Origin: Planctomyces sp. SH-PL62
GTDB lineage: Bacteria; Planctomycetota; Planctomycetia; Planctomycetales; Planctomycetaceae
Direction: 5' to 3'
DNA length: 37,313 nt
Assembly: GCA_945893045.1 (NCBI GenBank)
Contig: CAMDEA010000078.1
Location: 1 to 37,313 of the forward strand
Both the position numbers and the translations under genes were made by a program. Every line of letters begins with the position of its first letter. The stretch's first letter is position 1. Below are positions 15,797 to 23,925 of this stretch, piece after piece. The notes below the pieces were generated by a model. That model was not told the origin of the DNA. It did no database searches and worked only from the letters and a program-made list of their open reading frames with translations.

Positions 15797-16024
15797 ATGT
15801 CCACACTTTCGACTCCCACTGATCTGGTCGCGGTGATTCAAGAACTGCGGCATCGCCTGCTGGCAATCCAACTGACCGACGTGCGCATCACGCCGCTTGG
15901 TCGAAGACTGCTGGTGGATGCTCGGTTTCACGATTGCCAAGCGATCGGGAATGTCCGCCGCTGCTGCGATGAGATTTCGCAGCAAACCGGCATTCCCGTT
16001 TCGCTGAACTGTACGGTGTTTTGA
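15797..16024 (+). CDS. Small hypothetical protein, 75 residues
   Basis: A short open frame ending in VSLNCTVF. I do not recognise it. The predicted pattern is helix (LVAVIQELRHRLLAI), strand (DVRITPLGRRLLVDARF), helix (GNVRRCCDEISQQT), strand (VSLNCTVF), a compact alpha/beta unit somewhat like half of a BON domain, but without a diagnostic motif. It has three cysteines, two adjacent. Codon use (GC-rich third positions) resembles its neighbours and no competing frame on the other strand is better. It lies alone between a hairpin pair and a 351-bp gap before the RND pump gene. Confidence 0.5.
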   Translation: MSTLSTPTDLVAVIQELRHRLLAIQLTDVRITPLGRRLLVDARFHDCQAIGNVRRCCDEISQQTGIPVSLNCTVF

Positions 16025-16375
16025 GGATTCTCAAAGGAGTCACTGTGGGTGTGTCAAAAAAAGTGAGTCTTAAGAAGTCCTCCAAGGAAACCTTTTTTTC
16101 ACGACGGAAAAATCTTTGGCCGTCGTGCTGATGGTGTGATGCTTCCGGTGAGCACAACCATTGGCGAACCGGCTGCAAGAAACGAGGTTCCAGCGCGCTA
16201 CAAATCGTGGCACGAAGGACGCTCAGTCGGAACGACTTTGCGAGCGGTGCGGCTCGATCACTCACATCATTGGGAACCGAGATGACAATCTCGAAACAAT
16301 GGTGGGCGATGACGGACGGCATTGATATGTTGCCTCGCTCCAAATTCCACCACGACCGAGACTGAGACATCAAGC
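16025..16375. other. Intergenic region before the RND efflux genes
   Basis: About 350 bp with no supported gene and lower GC than the surroundings near 16050-16120. It holds a T7 run (16093-16099) followed by a hairpin cacgacgg/ccgtcgtg (16100-16107 and 16120-16127) and a small dyad cgagat/atctcg (16278-16293). Two partial sigma-54-like matches (16161-16177, 16208-16222) are present but each misses conserved -12 bases. The promoter of the efflux genes must lie here. Confidence 0.5.
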
Positions 16376-19300
16376 ATGGGACTGGTTCGCTTCGCACTCA
16401 ACAATCGTCATGCGGTCAGCGTGTTGGCGATTGCGATTGTGGTCTTGGGGTTGGTGGCGACGTGGTCGATTCCCGTGGACATTCTGCCGATTTTCCGCGC
16501 GCCGGCGGTGCAGGTGATGACGTTTTACAGCGGGATGCCCGCCGGGGTCGTCGAGAAGAACATCACCAATCGGCTGGAGCGGTGGACCGGGCAAGCCAAC
16601 GGAACGGTGTTGCAAGAGTCCAAGTCGATGGTCGGTGTCAGCATCATTCGGAATTACTTCAGCGACACGACCGATCCGAACAGCGCGCTGACTCAGGTGA
16701 ATTCGCTGGCGTTGTCGAATTTGAGATATCTGCCGCCGGGAACATTGCCGTCGATTGTGTTGCCGTTCGATCCATCGGCCACGATGCCGACGTGCATTCT
16801 GAGCGTGGCGAGCGAACAGCACACCGAAGGGGAGTTGCAGGATATTGGCCGCTATGACCTGCGGAATGTCATTCAATCCGTGCCGGGGGCCGTTGCTCCG
16901 GCGGTGTTCGGCGGCAAGGTGCGAGCGGTCATGGCCTACGTCGATCGGGACAAGATCGAGGCGCGCAATCTGTCGCCGGTGGATGTCGTGGACGCGATCA
17001 GCGACTCGAACATCATGTTGCCGACGGGCGGCGCTCGCATCGGTGATATCGACTACCAGATCGACTCGGACAGCATGTTTGAAAGCCCGGAGGCGATGGG
17101 CTACGTGCCGTTGAAAACGACGTCGGGTAACGCGGCCTTTCTGCGCGACGTCGGTACGGTCGAAGACGCGAACCGCATTCAGACGGGAACCGTGCGGATC
17201 AATGGCCGGCGGCAGGTGTATGTCCCGGTGTATCGCCAGCAGGGTGCCAGCACGCTGAGCGTCGTCGATGGCGTGAAGCGGGCGATTCCCACGATGCTTC
17301 AACGTGTCCCCGAAGGGGTGAAGCCGGAAGTCGTGATGGATCAGTCGGTGTACGTTCGCGGCGCGATCGAAAGCCTGCTGCACGAAGGAGTCCTCGGCGC
17401 GGCGTTGGCCTCGCTGATGATTCTCGTGTTTCTCGGCAGCGTACGGACGACGATCATCGCAGTGACGTGCATCCCGTTGTCGATCCTGGCGGCCATCGCG
17501 TGCTTGCTGGCGTCAGGAAACACGATCAACGCGATGACGCTCGGCGGGCTGGCTCTGGCGATTGGCCCGCTGGTCGATAACGCGATCGTCGTGCTCGAAA
17601 ATACGCACCGGCATCTGCACATGAAGGACGAGAAGAAGTCGGCGTTCAAAGGAGCCTTGGACGGAGCGGGGGAAGTCGCGTTGCCGGTGCTCGTGGCAAC
17701 ATGCACGACAATCATTGTGCTCGTGCCGATCGCGTTCACTCCGGGCATGGGCAAGTTCTTGTTTCGGCCGCTGGCACTCAGCGTGACGTTCGCGATGCTG
17801 GCGTCTTACGGGTTGTCGCTGACGCTCGTTCCCGCGTGGTGCGCGACGTGGCTGAAGGGCCACGACGAACACGGCGCGGGACACGGTGCGGCTCACGGGC
17901 ACGCCCACGGACACGGGCATGCTCACGGGCACAAGCGGAAGAAATCGTTGATCGCAAAGCTGCACGCGCCGGTCGAGCACACGCTCGGCCTGATGGTCCG
18001 GGTTTACGAACGGATGCTGCGGTTCGTGTTGCGAAACCGATTCAAGGTCGTCGTCGTGGTGCTGAGCCTGTTCGGAGCGTCGCTGTTGCTGGGGCCGAAG
18101 CTCGGCCAAGAGTTGTTCCCGGAAGTCGATGCCGGTCAGTTGGTCATCACGGTGCGCGGGCCGACCGGTTCGCGGCTGGAGGTTCACGAGAAGACCGTCA
18201 TCCAGGTCGAGGACGCGATCAAGCAGACGATCCCAGCGGCCGACCTGAGCATGATCATCTCGGAACTCGGTCTCGTGCCTGACTGGTCGGCGGCCTACAC
18301 GCCGAACACCGGGCCGCAGGACGCGGTGCTCAAGGTCCAGTTGACCGAACAGCGAAAGCAGACGGCGCAGGAGTACGCGAAACGGCTGCGGAACGTGCTC
18401 AACGAAAAGTTCCCCGGCATCGAGTTCGCGTTTAACACCGGCGGACTCGTGTCGGCCGCGTTGAATTACGGAGCGCTCTCGCCGATCAACATTCAAATCT
18501 CCGGCAAGAAGACGACCGAAGGACGCAAGCTGGCTCGCGAGATTCTGCAAGCCGCGAGCGAAGTCCCTGGCGCGGCGGACGTGCGCATTCTGCAACGGTT
18601 TGACTACCCACAGCTTTTCATTTCCGTGGATCGGGCGAAGGCGGCCGATTTGGGACTCAGCCAACAGGACGTCATTCGCAACGTCGTGACGTGCCTTAAT
18701 TCGAGCATCCAGTTCTCACGCAACTTCTGGATCGACCCGGTGAGCGGCAATCAGTATTGGGTCGGCGTGCAATATCGCGAGGAAGCGGTGGACTCGATCG
18801 ACGACCTGATGAACATTCCAATTACCAGCAAGCACGCCGATCGCACGGTGCTGCTGCGGAACGTCGCCCGCCTGCATCGCACGAGCACTTCGGCGGAGAT
18901 CATTCACGCCAACTATTCGCCGGTGATCGAGGTCATGGCGAATGTTTCGGGACGCGACGCGGGGAGCGTGGCGGCTGACATCGAACGCCGAATCGCGAAG
19001 CTCGACATCCCCGCCGGCCTGCAAGTTCGCATGAGCGGCGAAGTCCAGCAAATGCGGCTGGCGTTCGGCAGCATGGGTGCCGGCCTGCTGATGGCGACGG
19101 TGCTCGTGTACCTCATCATGGTCGCGTTGTTCCGGTCGTATCTCGACCCGTTCATCATCCTCGCCGTAGTCCCACTGGGGCTTACCGGCGTGCTCGTGAC
19201 GCTGTACTTCACCGACACGCGGCTGAACGTCCAATCGAGCATGGGGGTGATCTTCATGGTCGGCATCGTCGTGGCGAACAGCGTACTGCTGGTCGATTTC

Positions 19301-19582
19301 GCCAACCGGCTGCTCTCGCAAGGCATGGCCGTGCGCGAAGCGATCGTCATGGCCGGCGCGATGCGCTTGCGGCCGATCTTGATGACCTTCCTGGCGACGT
19401 TCATTAGCCTGATCCCGATGGCCGTCGGCATGGGCAAGGGGAGCGAAGCCAACGTCCCGCTCGGCCGTGCCGTGCTCGGCGGCCTGCTGGCCGGGACGAT
19501 CCTGACGTTGTTCGTCGTGCCGATTTTGTATTCGTGGCTCCGCCGCCCAACCGCGTCCAAACCGGCCGAAGTCGCGGCCTGA
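16376..19582 (+). CDS. RND-family efflux pump inner-membrane subunit with His-rich loop
   Basis: A 1068-residue RND permease: first helix near residues 10-32, two large periplasmic domains, and a second half starting with another helix (FKVVVVVLSLFGASLLL). The proton-relay helix TM4 reads GPLVDNAIVVLENTHRHL, with a single Asp (D401) followed by Asn; heavy-metal pumps also have one Asp here, whereas drug pumps have two. Residues 496-519, in the cytoplasmic loop between the halves, contain 10 His in 24 positions alternating with Gly/Ala, suggesting metal binding. Adaptor and TolC-like genes downstream complete a tripartite exporter. ATG 16376 (MGLVRFALNNRH) is chosen over an upstream frame start because it puts the first helix at the usual place. 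Substrate is unknown; a divalent metal is possible. Confidence 0.92.
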   Translation: MGLVRFALNNRHAVSVLAIAIVVLGLVATWSIPVDILPIFRAPAVQVMTFYSGMPAGVVEKNITNRLERWTGQANGTVLQESKSMVGVSIIRNYFSDTTDPNSALTQVNSLALSNLRYLPPGTLPSIVLPFDPSATMPTCILSVASEQHTEGELQDIGRYDLRNVIQSVPGAVAPAVFGGKVRAVMAYVDRDKIEARNLSPVDVVDAISDSNIMLPTGGARIGDIDYQIDSDSMFESPEAMGYVPLKTTSGNAAFLRDVGTVEDANRIQTGTVRINGRRQVYVPVYRQQGASTLSVVDGVKRAIPTMLQRVPEGVKPEVVMDQSVYVRGAIESLLHEGVLGAALASLMILVFLGSVRTTIIAVTCIPLSILAAIACLLASGNTINAMTLGGLALAIGPLVDNAIVVLENTHRHLHMKDEKKSAFKGALDGAGEVALPVLVATCTTIIVLVPIAFTPGMGKFLFRPLALSVTFAMLASYGLSLTLVPAWCATWLKGHDEHGAGHGAAHGHAHGHGHAHGHKRKKSLIAKLHAPVEHTLGLMVRVYERMLRFVLRNRFKVVVVVLSLFGASLLLGPKLGQELFPEVDAGQLVITVRGPTGSRLEVHEKTVIQVEDAIKQTIPAADLSMIISELGLVPDWSAAYTPNTGPQDAVLKVQLTEQRKQTAQEYAKRLRNVLNEKFPGIEFAFNTGGLVSAALNYGALSPINIQISGKKTTEGRKLAREILQAASEVPGAADVRILQRFDYPQLFISVDRAKAADLGLSQQDVIRNVVTCLNSSIQFSRNFWIDPVSGNQYWVGVQYREEAVDSIDDLMNIPITSKHADRTVLLRNVARLHRTSTSAEIIHANYSPVIEVMANVSGRDAGSVAADIERRIAKLDIPAGLQVRMSGEVQQMRLAFGSMGAGLLMATVLVYLIMVALFRSYLDPFIILAVVPLGLTGVLVTLYFTDTRLNVQSSMGVIFMVGIVVANSVLLVDFANRLLSQGMAVREAIVMAGAMRLRPILMTFLATFISLIPMAVGMGKGSEANVPLGRAVLGGLLAGTILTLFVVPILYSWLRRPTASKPAEVAA

Positions 19583-19643
19583 GCAACGACGCGACTACAC
19601 TCCGCCTCGATTTTGACAGTGTTTGATTTCAGGAGTCGCTTTG

Positions 19644-21038
19644 ATGACGAACTTGCAACTACGAACGGCGACGTTGGCTCTACTGTGCGGCACGGCTCTG
19701 AGCCTCGCGAACCTTTCCGGTTGCAGCAAACCCGTGGTTGGATCGGATGCGACCGATCAGAAGCGAGCGTCCGTGAATCAGGAGTCCAAGGAATCGACTG
19801 CCGTGCGAGCCACGTCGGGGCAAGCGATCTCGGTTCAGACGGTCGTGCCGCAGCGGCGTGATCTCGTCCAGAAGTTTCAGCAGCCGGGGATCGTCGAAGC
19901 GGCGGCCTCGGCGGATTTATTCTCGCGAGTCTCCGGCTATGTGAACTCCGTCAACATCGACATCGGCGATGTGGTCGAGGCGGGGCGGGTGCTGCTCGAA
20001 GTGGATGTCCCGGAACTCGACCAGGAGATCGCGCTCAAGGAGGCACTCGTCACGCAAGCCGAAGCGGAGTTGGCTCAAACTCGCACGGCCGTGACGGTCG
20101 CTCAAGGGGCGTTGGAGACTCACGACTCGCAACTGGAACTGGCGGTGGCCGACGTGAAGAAGGCGGAGGCCGACCGCAATTTTCGCAAGCGAGAGTACGA
20201 GCGGTACTCAGCCCTCGCGGCCGACAACGCCGGCAGCAAGCAGGTCGCGGATGAAAAAGAACTCGGATATTTGTCGGCTCGATCGGCCTACGACAGCGCG
20301 GTCGCGAAGCAGCATGCGGTCGAGTCAGACCTGAAGATTCTGCAGGCGAAGCTCGCCAGCGCGAACGCCGACGTGAAGACGAAACAAGCCAAGGTCGCCG
20401 TGGCCTCGGCCGACCGCGAGAAGACTCGCGTGCTGGCCGAGTACGCCAATCTCAAGGCTCCGTATGCCGGCACGATCACGCGCCGCACGGTCGATCCCGG
20501 CGAGTACGTTCACAGTCCCAGCAGCGACAAGGCCACGCCGCTGTTCACGATCTCGCGCACGCAATCGGTGACGGTCGTGATGCGCGTCCCCGAAAAGGAA
20601 GTGCCGCTGGTTCGCTTGGGGAACTCGGTGAGCATGAAGTTCGAGGCGCTCAAATCGGTGGTCGTCCCCGGCAAGGTCACGCGCATGGCCAAGAGCCTCG
20701 ACGAGAAATCCCGCACGATGCGCGTCGAAATCGACGTGAAGAATCCGGACGACCAGTTGTATCCCGGCATGTTCGGCTCGGTGACGCTGGTGCTGTCCGA
20801 TGTGGCAGACGCTTTGACCGTGCCCGCTTCCGCGCTGTACGGCACGGGCGAGGGTTTGTTCGTCGTCACGGTGTCTAAAGGGGAGACTCACCGCACGCGC
20901 GTCGAAACCGGCTACGACGACGGCCGCGTCGTGCAAATCGTCAGCGGCCTGACCGGTGACGAAGAAGTCGTCATCAGTAACAAAGGCAACCTCGCTGACG
21001 GCCAAACGGTCGCGGCCTCACGCGTGAGCGAACGCTGA
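19644..21038 (+). CDS. RND periplasmic adaptor lipoprotein (membrane fusion protein)
   Basis: A 464-residue HlyD-type adaptor. The N-terminus is a lipoprotein signal with lipobox LSGC (Cys27). The barrel-sandwich half-motifs are near residues 90-110 (ADLFSRVSGYVNSVNIDIGD) and LKAPYAGTITRRTVDPGEYV. A long alpha-helical hairpin lies between them (about residues 125-255, rich in Ala, Glu, Lys), and beta-barrel and membrane-proximal domains follow. It connects the RND pump to the TolC-like channel. ATG 19644 has AGGAG 8 nt upstream; the frame extends 7 codons further up without support. It starts 61 nt after the pump gene and is probably co-transcribed. The TolC gene follows only after an opposite-strand HEPN cassette. 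Confidence 0.93.
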   Translation: MTNLQLRTATLALLCGTALSLANLSGCSKPVVGSDATDQKRASVNQESKESTAVRATSGQAISVQTVVPQRRDLVQKFQQPGIVEAAASADLFSRVSGYVNSVNIDIGDVVEAGRVLLEVDVPELDQEIALKEALVTQAEAELAQTRTAVTVAQGALETHDSQLELAVADVKKAEADRNFRKREYERYSALAADNAGSKQVADEKELGYLSARSAYDSAVAKQHAVESDLKILQAKLASANADVKTKQAKVAVASADREKTRVLAEYANLKAPYAGTITRRTVDPGEYVHSPSSDKATPLFTISRTQSVTVVMRVPEKEVPLVRLGNSVSMKFEALKSVVVPGKVTRMAKSLDEKSRTMRVEIDVKNPDDQLYPGMFGSVTLVLSDVADALTVPASALYGTGEGLFVVTVSKGETHRTRVETGYDDGRVVQIVSGLTGDEEVVISNKGNLADGQTVAASRVSER

Positions 21039-21061
21039 CGTTCAAAGGCAATCGTTCGCTC
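21026..21061. terminator. Hairpin at the convergent ends of the adaptor and HEPN genes
   Basis: Arms gagcgaacg (21026-21034) and cgttcgctc (21053-21061) pair over 9 bp around the adaptor stop. An overlapping alternative, cgctgacg/cgtcagcg (21033-21040 and 21068-21075), reaches the HEPN stop. Mutually exclusive hairpins in a 31-bp convergent gap suggest a bidirectional terminator without a T-run. Confidence 0.45.
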
Positions 21062-21069
21062 GGCAACCG

Positions 21070-21516
21070 TCAGCGTGGCCGCTTTCGCCAAGTCGATTCA
21101 CGCAACACATTGTGTTCGTAGTTCTTCATTGCTTCCGTGATCTGTTGGCGAGCGTTCGGAGGCAAGCTCTGCAAAGCGGTAACGATCATCGCAGCCGACT
21201 TCACGGCTGCTTGCGCATCCTTCCAACGCAGATCGGTTTGCAAGTCGTAGTCGGCGCGATTTCGTTCGCCTCGCAGTTGGTTCAGCCGAGAACCGGCCAA
21301 TGCGAGCGGAACATGACCTCCATTTTCCAATCGCCGCCACAAATACGCATGAGCGGCATCGGCACGAGGCGTGTCAAAACCAAGCTCGGTCAGAAACGCG
21401 CGAGCCACATGAAACGCCGCGTAATAGGCGCGGCTGACGGCGGATCGCCAATCGGCCTCGGTCGTTCCCGTCGCGTAATGCTCCGCGAGCCGCAGAAACT
21501 CCGTACCGTCGATCAT
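21070..21516 (-). CDS. HEPN-domain protein, second gene of a two-gene cassette
   Basis: The 148-residue, almost all-helical protein matches the HEPN fold. The first helix pair contains FLRLAEHYATGTTEADWRSA and VSRAYYAAFHVARAFL, and the last conserved helix contains LNQLRGERNRADYDL. HEPN domains occur as RNase toxins or nucleotide-binding partners. The ribonuclease motif R-x4-6-H is not intact here: Arg85-Asn-Arg-Ala-Asp-Tyr has Tyr/Asp where His is expected. ATG 21516 overlaps the stop of the upstream gene as ATGA, so the two are translationally coupled; a TTG 54 nt earlier is the only longer start. A toxin-antitoxin-like role is possible but not shown. Confidence 0.75.
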   Translation of the reverse strand: MIDGTEFLRLAEHYATGTTEADWRSAVSRAYYAAFHVARAFLTELGFDTPRADAAHAYLWRRLENGGHVPLALAGSRLNQLRGERNRADYDLQTDLRWKDAQAAVKSAAMIVTALQSLPPNARQQITEAMKNYEHNVLRESTWRKRPR

Positions 21517-21833
21517 GACGCCGATTCCGTGCTCAAGCGAAAGATCGGAGCCAACGGAGCCGGACAACAAGCAAAGAGTTGTTCATGCCAGCGCCACTGA
21601 CTCGCCACCAATTCCTCCACACTGGAAAAATCGGTGCGTACCACGATGGCCAGATGACGGTCGTCGGTGACTTCCGGATCGTCGTCGATCTCAACTCGCC
21701 AAGCGGCTTCTGGAAAAACGGACTCGGTCATGGCGATGACTCGAGCGAGTTCAGCACGCACTCCAAGCTGGCCAGCGACCGTATCAACTTCCAAGGGCAA
21801 CTCGCTCGTGCGCGAAACAGCCGTTGTAGACAT
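21513..21833 (-). CDS. Small partner protein of the HEPN gene, unknown family
   Basis: A 106-residue protein that I cannot assign to a named family. Visible features are a helix LPLEVDTVAGQLGVRAELAR, a strand-like WRVEIDDDPEVTDD with four clustered acids, a strand HLAIVVRTDF, a helix VEELVASQWRWHEQLF and a C-terminal CCPAPLAPIFRL. It is not a typical MNT nucleotidyltransferase (no GSRARG-type motif), so the pair differs from the classic HEPN/MNT cassette. ATG 21833 has AGGAG 6 nt upstream; a GTG one codon earlier is too close. Its last codons overlap the HEPN start as ATGA. The cassette lies on the strand opposite to the efflux genes that flank it. Confidence 0.7.
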   Translation of the reverse strand: MSTTAVSRTSELPLEVDTVAGQLGVRAELARVIAMTESVFPEAAWRVEIDDDPEVTDDRHLAIVVRTDFSSVEELVASQWRWHEQLFACCPAPLAPIFRLSTESAS

Positions 21834-22216
21834 CACAAACTCCTAAGCGGTGTGGGCGTGAAATAGCAGTTCTCCCGTTGGGCGCAAAGCGAAATGCTGA
21901 CGCTCGTTCGTCTTCGCATCGCTTGCCTGCGCGGAAAAGGCTTTTCCAATCCGCGTTTTGGTGAACAACGGCCCGTGTCGGCGTCTCAGCAAACCGGGCA
22001 AAGTTTGACGCTTGTGACGATGGCGTTTGCTCTGCCGTGCATGCCTGACCTGACGATCCCGCGAAGTTTCCGGCGCGTCGCTCCGATGAAGGATGCAGGA
22101 TCGAATTGTCCGCGCCGAGCCGCTCGGCCGATTCCGCCGGTTCAGGCCACCGGTCCAACGTCGCCACAAGCTGCCAGCTTGTGGATGGCGGGTTGTCACC
22201 GTCAGGAGTCAACGCG
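21834..22216. other. Divergent intergenic region between HEPN cassette and TolC-like gene
   Basis: About 380 bp with no supported gene. It holds the dyad ggaaaa-ggc-ttttcc at 21933-21947, inside a larger imperfect hairpin (gcgg...ccgc), and a perfect 9-bp hairpin at 22164-22184. It must contain a promoter for the HEPN cassette. Whether the TolC-like gene has its own promoter here, or is read through from the adaptor, is not visible. Confidence 0.5.
22164..22184. repeat. 9-bp perfect hairpin ahead of the TolC-like gene
   Basis: Arms ccacaagct (22164-22172) and agcttgtgg (22176-22184) enclose a 3-nt loop. It ends 32 nt before the ATG of the TolC-like gene. It lacks a T-run. Confidence 0.6.
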
Positions 22217-23860
22217 ATGAATCGTCGATACTGCGAGGGCCAGGTTGGTCGCATTCACCAGTCCATGTTGGTTGGCGTCTCGTTGGTCGTGTTCGCGATT
22301 GGATGTCAGACACCGCATCCACCGACCGTGACACACACGGCGATCGTTCCTCCGCAGACACCCGCTGCGACCTACGACATCCAGTTGGCGTCGGCTCAGG
22401 AACCAATCAGCCGGAACGCGCTAGCGTCCGGTTCTGGCCGCGAATCGGGCGAGGATTCCCATCCATCGAAACCGGACGCTAGCGCGTCCCGGCTGATACC
22501 GGCGGGTCAACAGTATGAAACGCCGCTGCAAGAGTTGGCTGTGACTGCCGACAAACGCGCCGATCGGCAGGTCTATCCGCTCGACTTGTCCACGGCGTTG
22601 CGGCTGGGCGATGCCAACAGTTTGGAGATTGAACTCGCTCGCAACCGTTACGAGGGAGCACTGCTCCGCGAAGAGGCCGCGACCGCGCTTTGGTTGCCCG
22701 ACCTGATTGCCGGGCCGAGCTATCAGTACCACGACGGACAAATCCAACGAGCAATCGGCGAAGTCTTCGACACGCGCCGGCAGTCGTTCTTTGTTGGTGG
22801 CGGCCCGGTGCTCTCGTGGGATTTGTCCGAGGTCTTGTACGCCAAGCTGGTCGCGCATCAGTTGGTTCACGCTCGCTCGGCATCGGTCGGAGCGGCTCGC
22901 AATCAAGCGTTGCTGGAAATCGCGGAAGGTTACTTCGACTTGCTGGCCGCTCACGCCGCGCTCGTGGTCGCTCAGGAAACACGCGCGAATGCCGAGCGAC
23001 TGGCGGAGGTCACGGAGTCGTTTGTGAAGCGTGAAGTGGGACTCCCCTCGGACGCCGCGCGAGCACAAGCCGAATTCCAGTTTCGCAAGCAGCAAGAACG
23101 ACTGGCTCGCGAGCGGACGATCACGGCGTCGGCCGCACTCGCTCGGCGGTTGCATCTGGACGCGCGCGTGCAACTGGTCCCGGTCGAAACAAAGCTCGTG
23201 CCGCTGGAGATTTATCCCGCCGACGGCGAACCCGGCGCGTTCGTGGATCTCGCGTTGCAACATCGCCCGGAAATCGAAGAGGGCCGCTGGCTGGTGAGCG
23301 CGGCGGACGCTCGCGTGCAACAAGCCTGCTGGGCTCCGCTGCTGCCGAGATTGCAGGTTGGCTATCAAGCGGGCGGCTTTGGCGGCGGCCACACCGGCGA
23401 TCCGAAAGGCTTCTTCAACAGTTTCGACAACCGCGAAGATTTGAGCGCCACTGCCGTGTGGCAGCTTCGCAACCTCGGCTTCGGCGACAGCTATCGCCAA
23501 CAGGGTGAGCAACTCGAACTGACGAACGCGAACCTGAACCTCGCGCGTGTCGTGGACCGTGTGACCGAAGAAGTCGTCTCCGCGCACGAATCGGTCGCCT
23601 CGCGCCGCGAACAACTCGGCATCTCGCGTCTCTCGGTGACTTCGGCCATCGAGTCGCTCGACAAAAACGTGCAACGCATCCGCGAAGGAGCGGGCTTGCC
23701 GATCGAAGCTCTGCAAGCCATGCAAGCTCTCGACCGAGCGCGGTTGGAATACTTGCAAACGCTCACGTCGTTCAACAAATCTCAATTCCGTCTCTTCACT
23801 GCGACCGGAAACGTGCCGCTGGATGCCGACGTTTCACCCGGCAATGAGTCTGTCCCGTAG
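22217..23860 (+). CDS. TolC-family outer-membrane lipoprotein (efflux channel)
   Basis: A 547-residue outer-membrane efflux protein. The signal peptide ends in a lipobox (FAIGC, Cys30). After a low-complexity linker (about residues 31-110) come the two helical-barrel repeats of the TolC fold: LDLSTALRLGDANSLEIELARNR is abbreviated here as LDLSTALRLGDANSLEIELA, with the second repeat beginning near FVDLALQHRPEIEEGRWL. Beta segments (GPSYQYHDG, LQVGYQAGGFGGG) lie between helices. It is the channel for the RND pump and adaptor upstream. Residues 64-94 of the linker are encoded by a 28-bp inverted repeat lying in frame. ATG 22217 with AGGAG 8 nt upstream is chosen over an earlier frame start. Confidence 0.9.
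   Translation: MNRRYCEGQVGRIHQSMLVGVSLVVFAIGCQTPHPPTVTHTAIVPPQTPAATYDIQLASAQEPISRNALASGSGRESGEDSHPSKPDASASRLIPAGQQYETPLQELAVTADKRADRQVYPLDLSTALRLGDANSLEIELARNRYEGALLREEAATALWLPDLIAGPSYQYHDGQIQRAIGEVFDTRRQSFFVGGGPVLSWDLSEVLYAKLVAHQLVHARSASVGAARNQALLEIAEGYFDLLAAHAALVVAQETRANAERLAEVTESFVKREVGLPSDAARAQAEFQFRKQQERLARERTITASAALARRLHLDARVQLVPVETKLVPLEIYPADGEPGAFVDLALQHRPEIEEGRWLVSAADARVQQACWAPLLPRLQVGYQAGGFGGGHTGDPKGFFNSFDNREDLSATAVWQLRNLGFGDSYRQQGEQLELTNANLNLARVVDRVTEEVVSAHESVASRREQLGISRLSVTSAIESLDKNVQRIREGAGLPIEALQAMQALDRARLEYLQTLTSFNKSQFRLFTATGNVPLDADVSPGNESVP
22406..22497. repeat. 28-bp inverted repeat inside the TolC-like coding sequence
   Basis: Arms 22406-22433 and 22470-22497 (core aaccggacgctagcgcgt) are reverse complements with one mismatch and a 36-nt loop. 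They encode part of the flexible linker after the lipobox. The structure resembles the palindromes found between genes elsewhere in the window but is translated. Confidence 0.85.
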
Positions 23861-23861
23861 T

Positions 23862-23879
23862 CGAAGTCGTGAGACTTCG
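23862..23879. repeat. 7-bp hairpin immediately after the TolC-like stop codon
   Basis: Arms cgaagtc and gacttcg with loop gtga begin 2 nt after the TAG. An in-frame GTG that could open the following porin frame lies inside this hairpin, one reason to prefer a later start for that gene. Confidence 0.5.
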
Positions 23880-23925
23880 CCCCGAACTTTCGCGAGATCG
23901 GCAACTTCGAGTTTGGATACTTTTT

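Noticed and set aside
16093..16127. T7 run next to a hairpin as an intrinsic terminator
   Set aside because: The T-run precedes the hairpin on the plus strand and becomes an A-run after it on the minus strand, the wrong arrangement for termination in either direction.
16161..16222. Two sigma-54-like matches upstream of the RND pump
   Set aside because: Both have GG-N10-GC spacing, but the -12 elements read CTGC and ACGC and one -24 element is imperfect; such matches are expected by chance in GC-rich DNA.
23869..23925. GTG 23869 as the start of the third porin
   Set aside because: It lies inside a hairpin directly after the TolC stop and adds an Arg-rich stretch before the signal peptide; GTG 23926 gives a normal signal peptide, though the choice stays uncertain.
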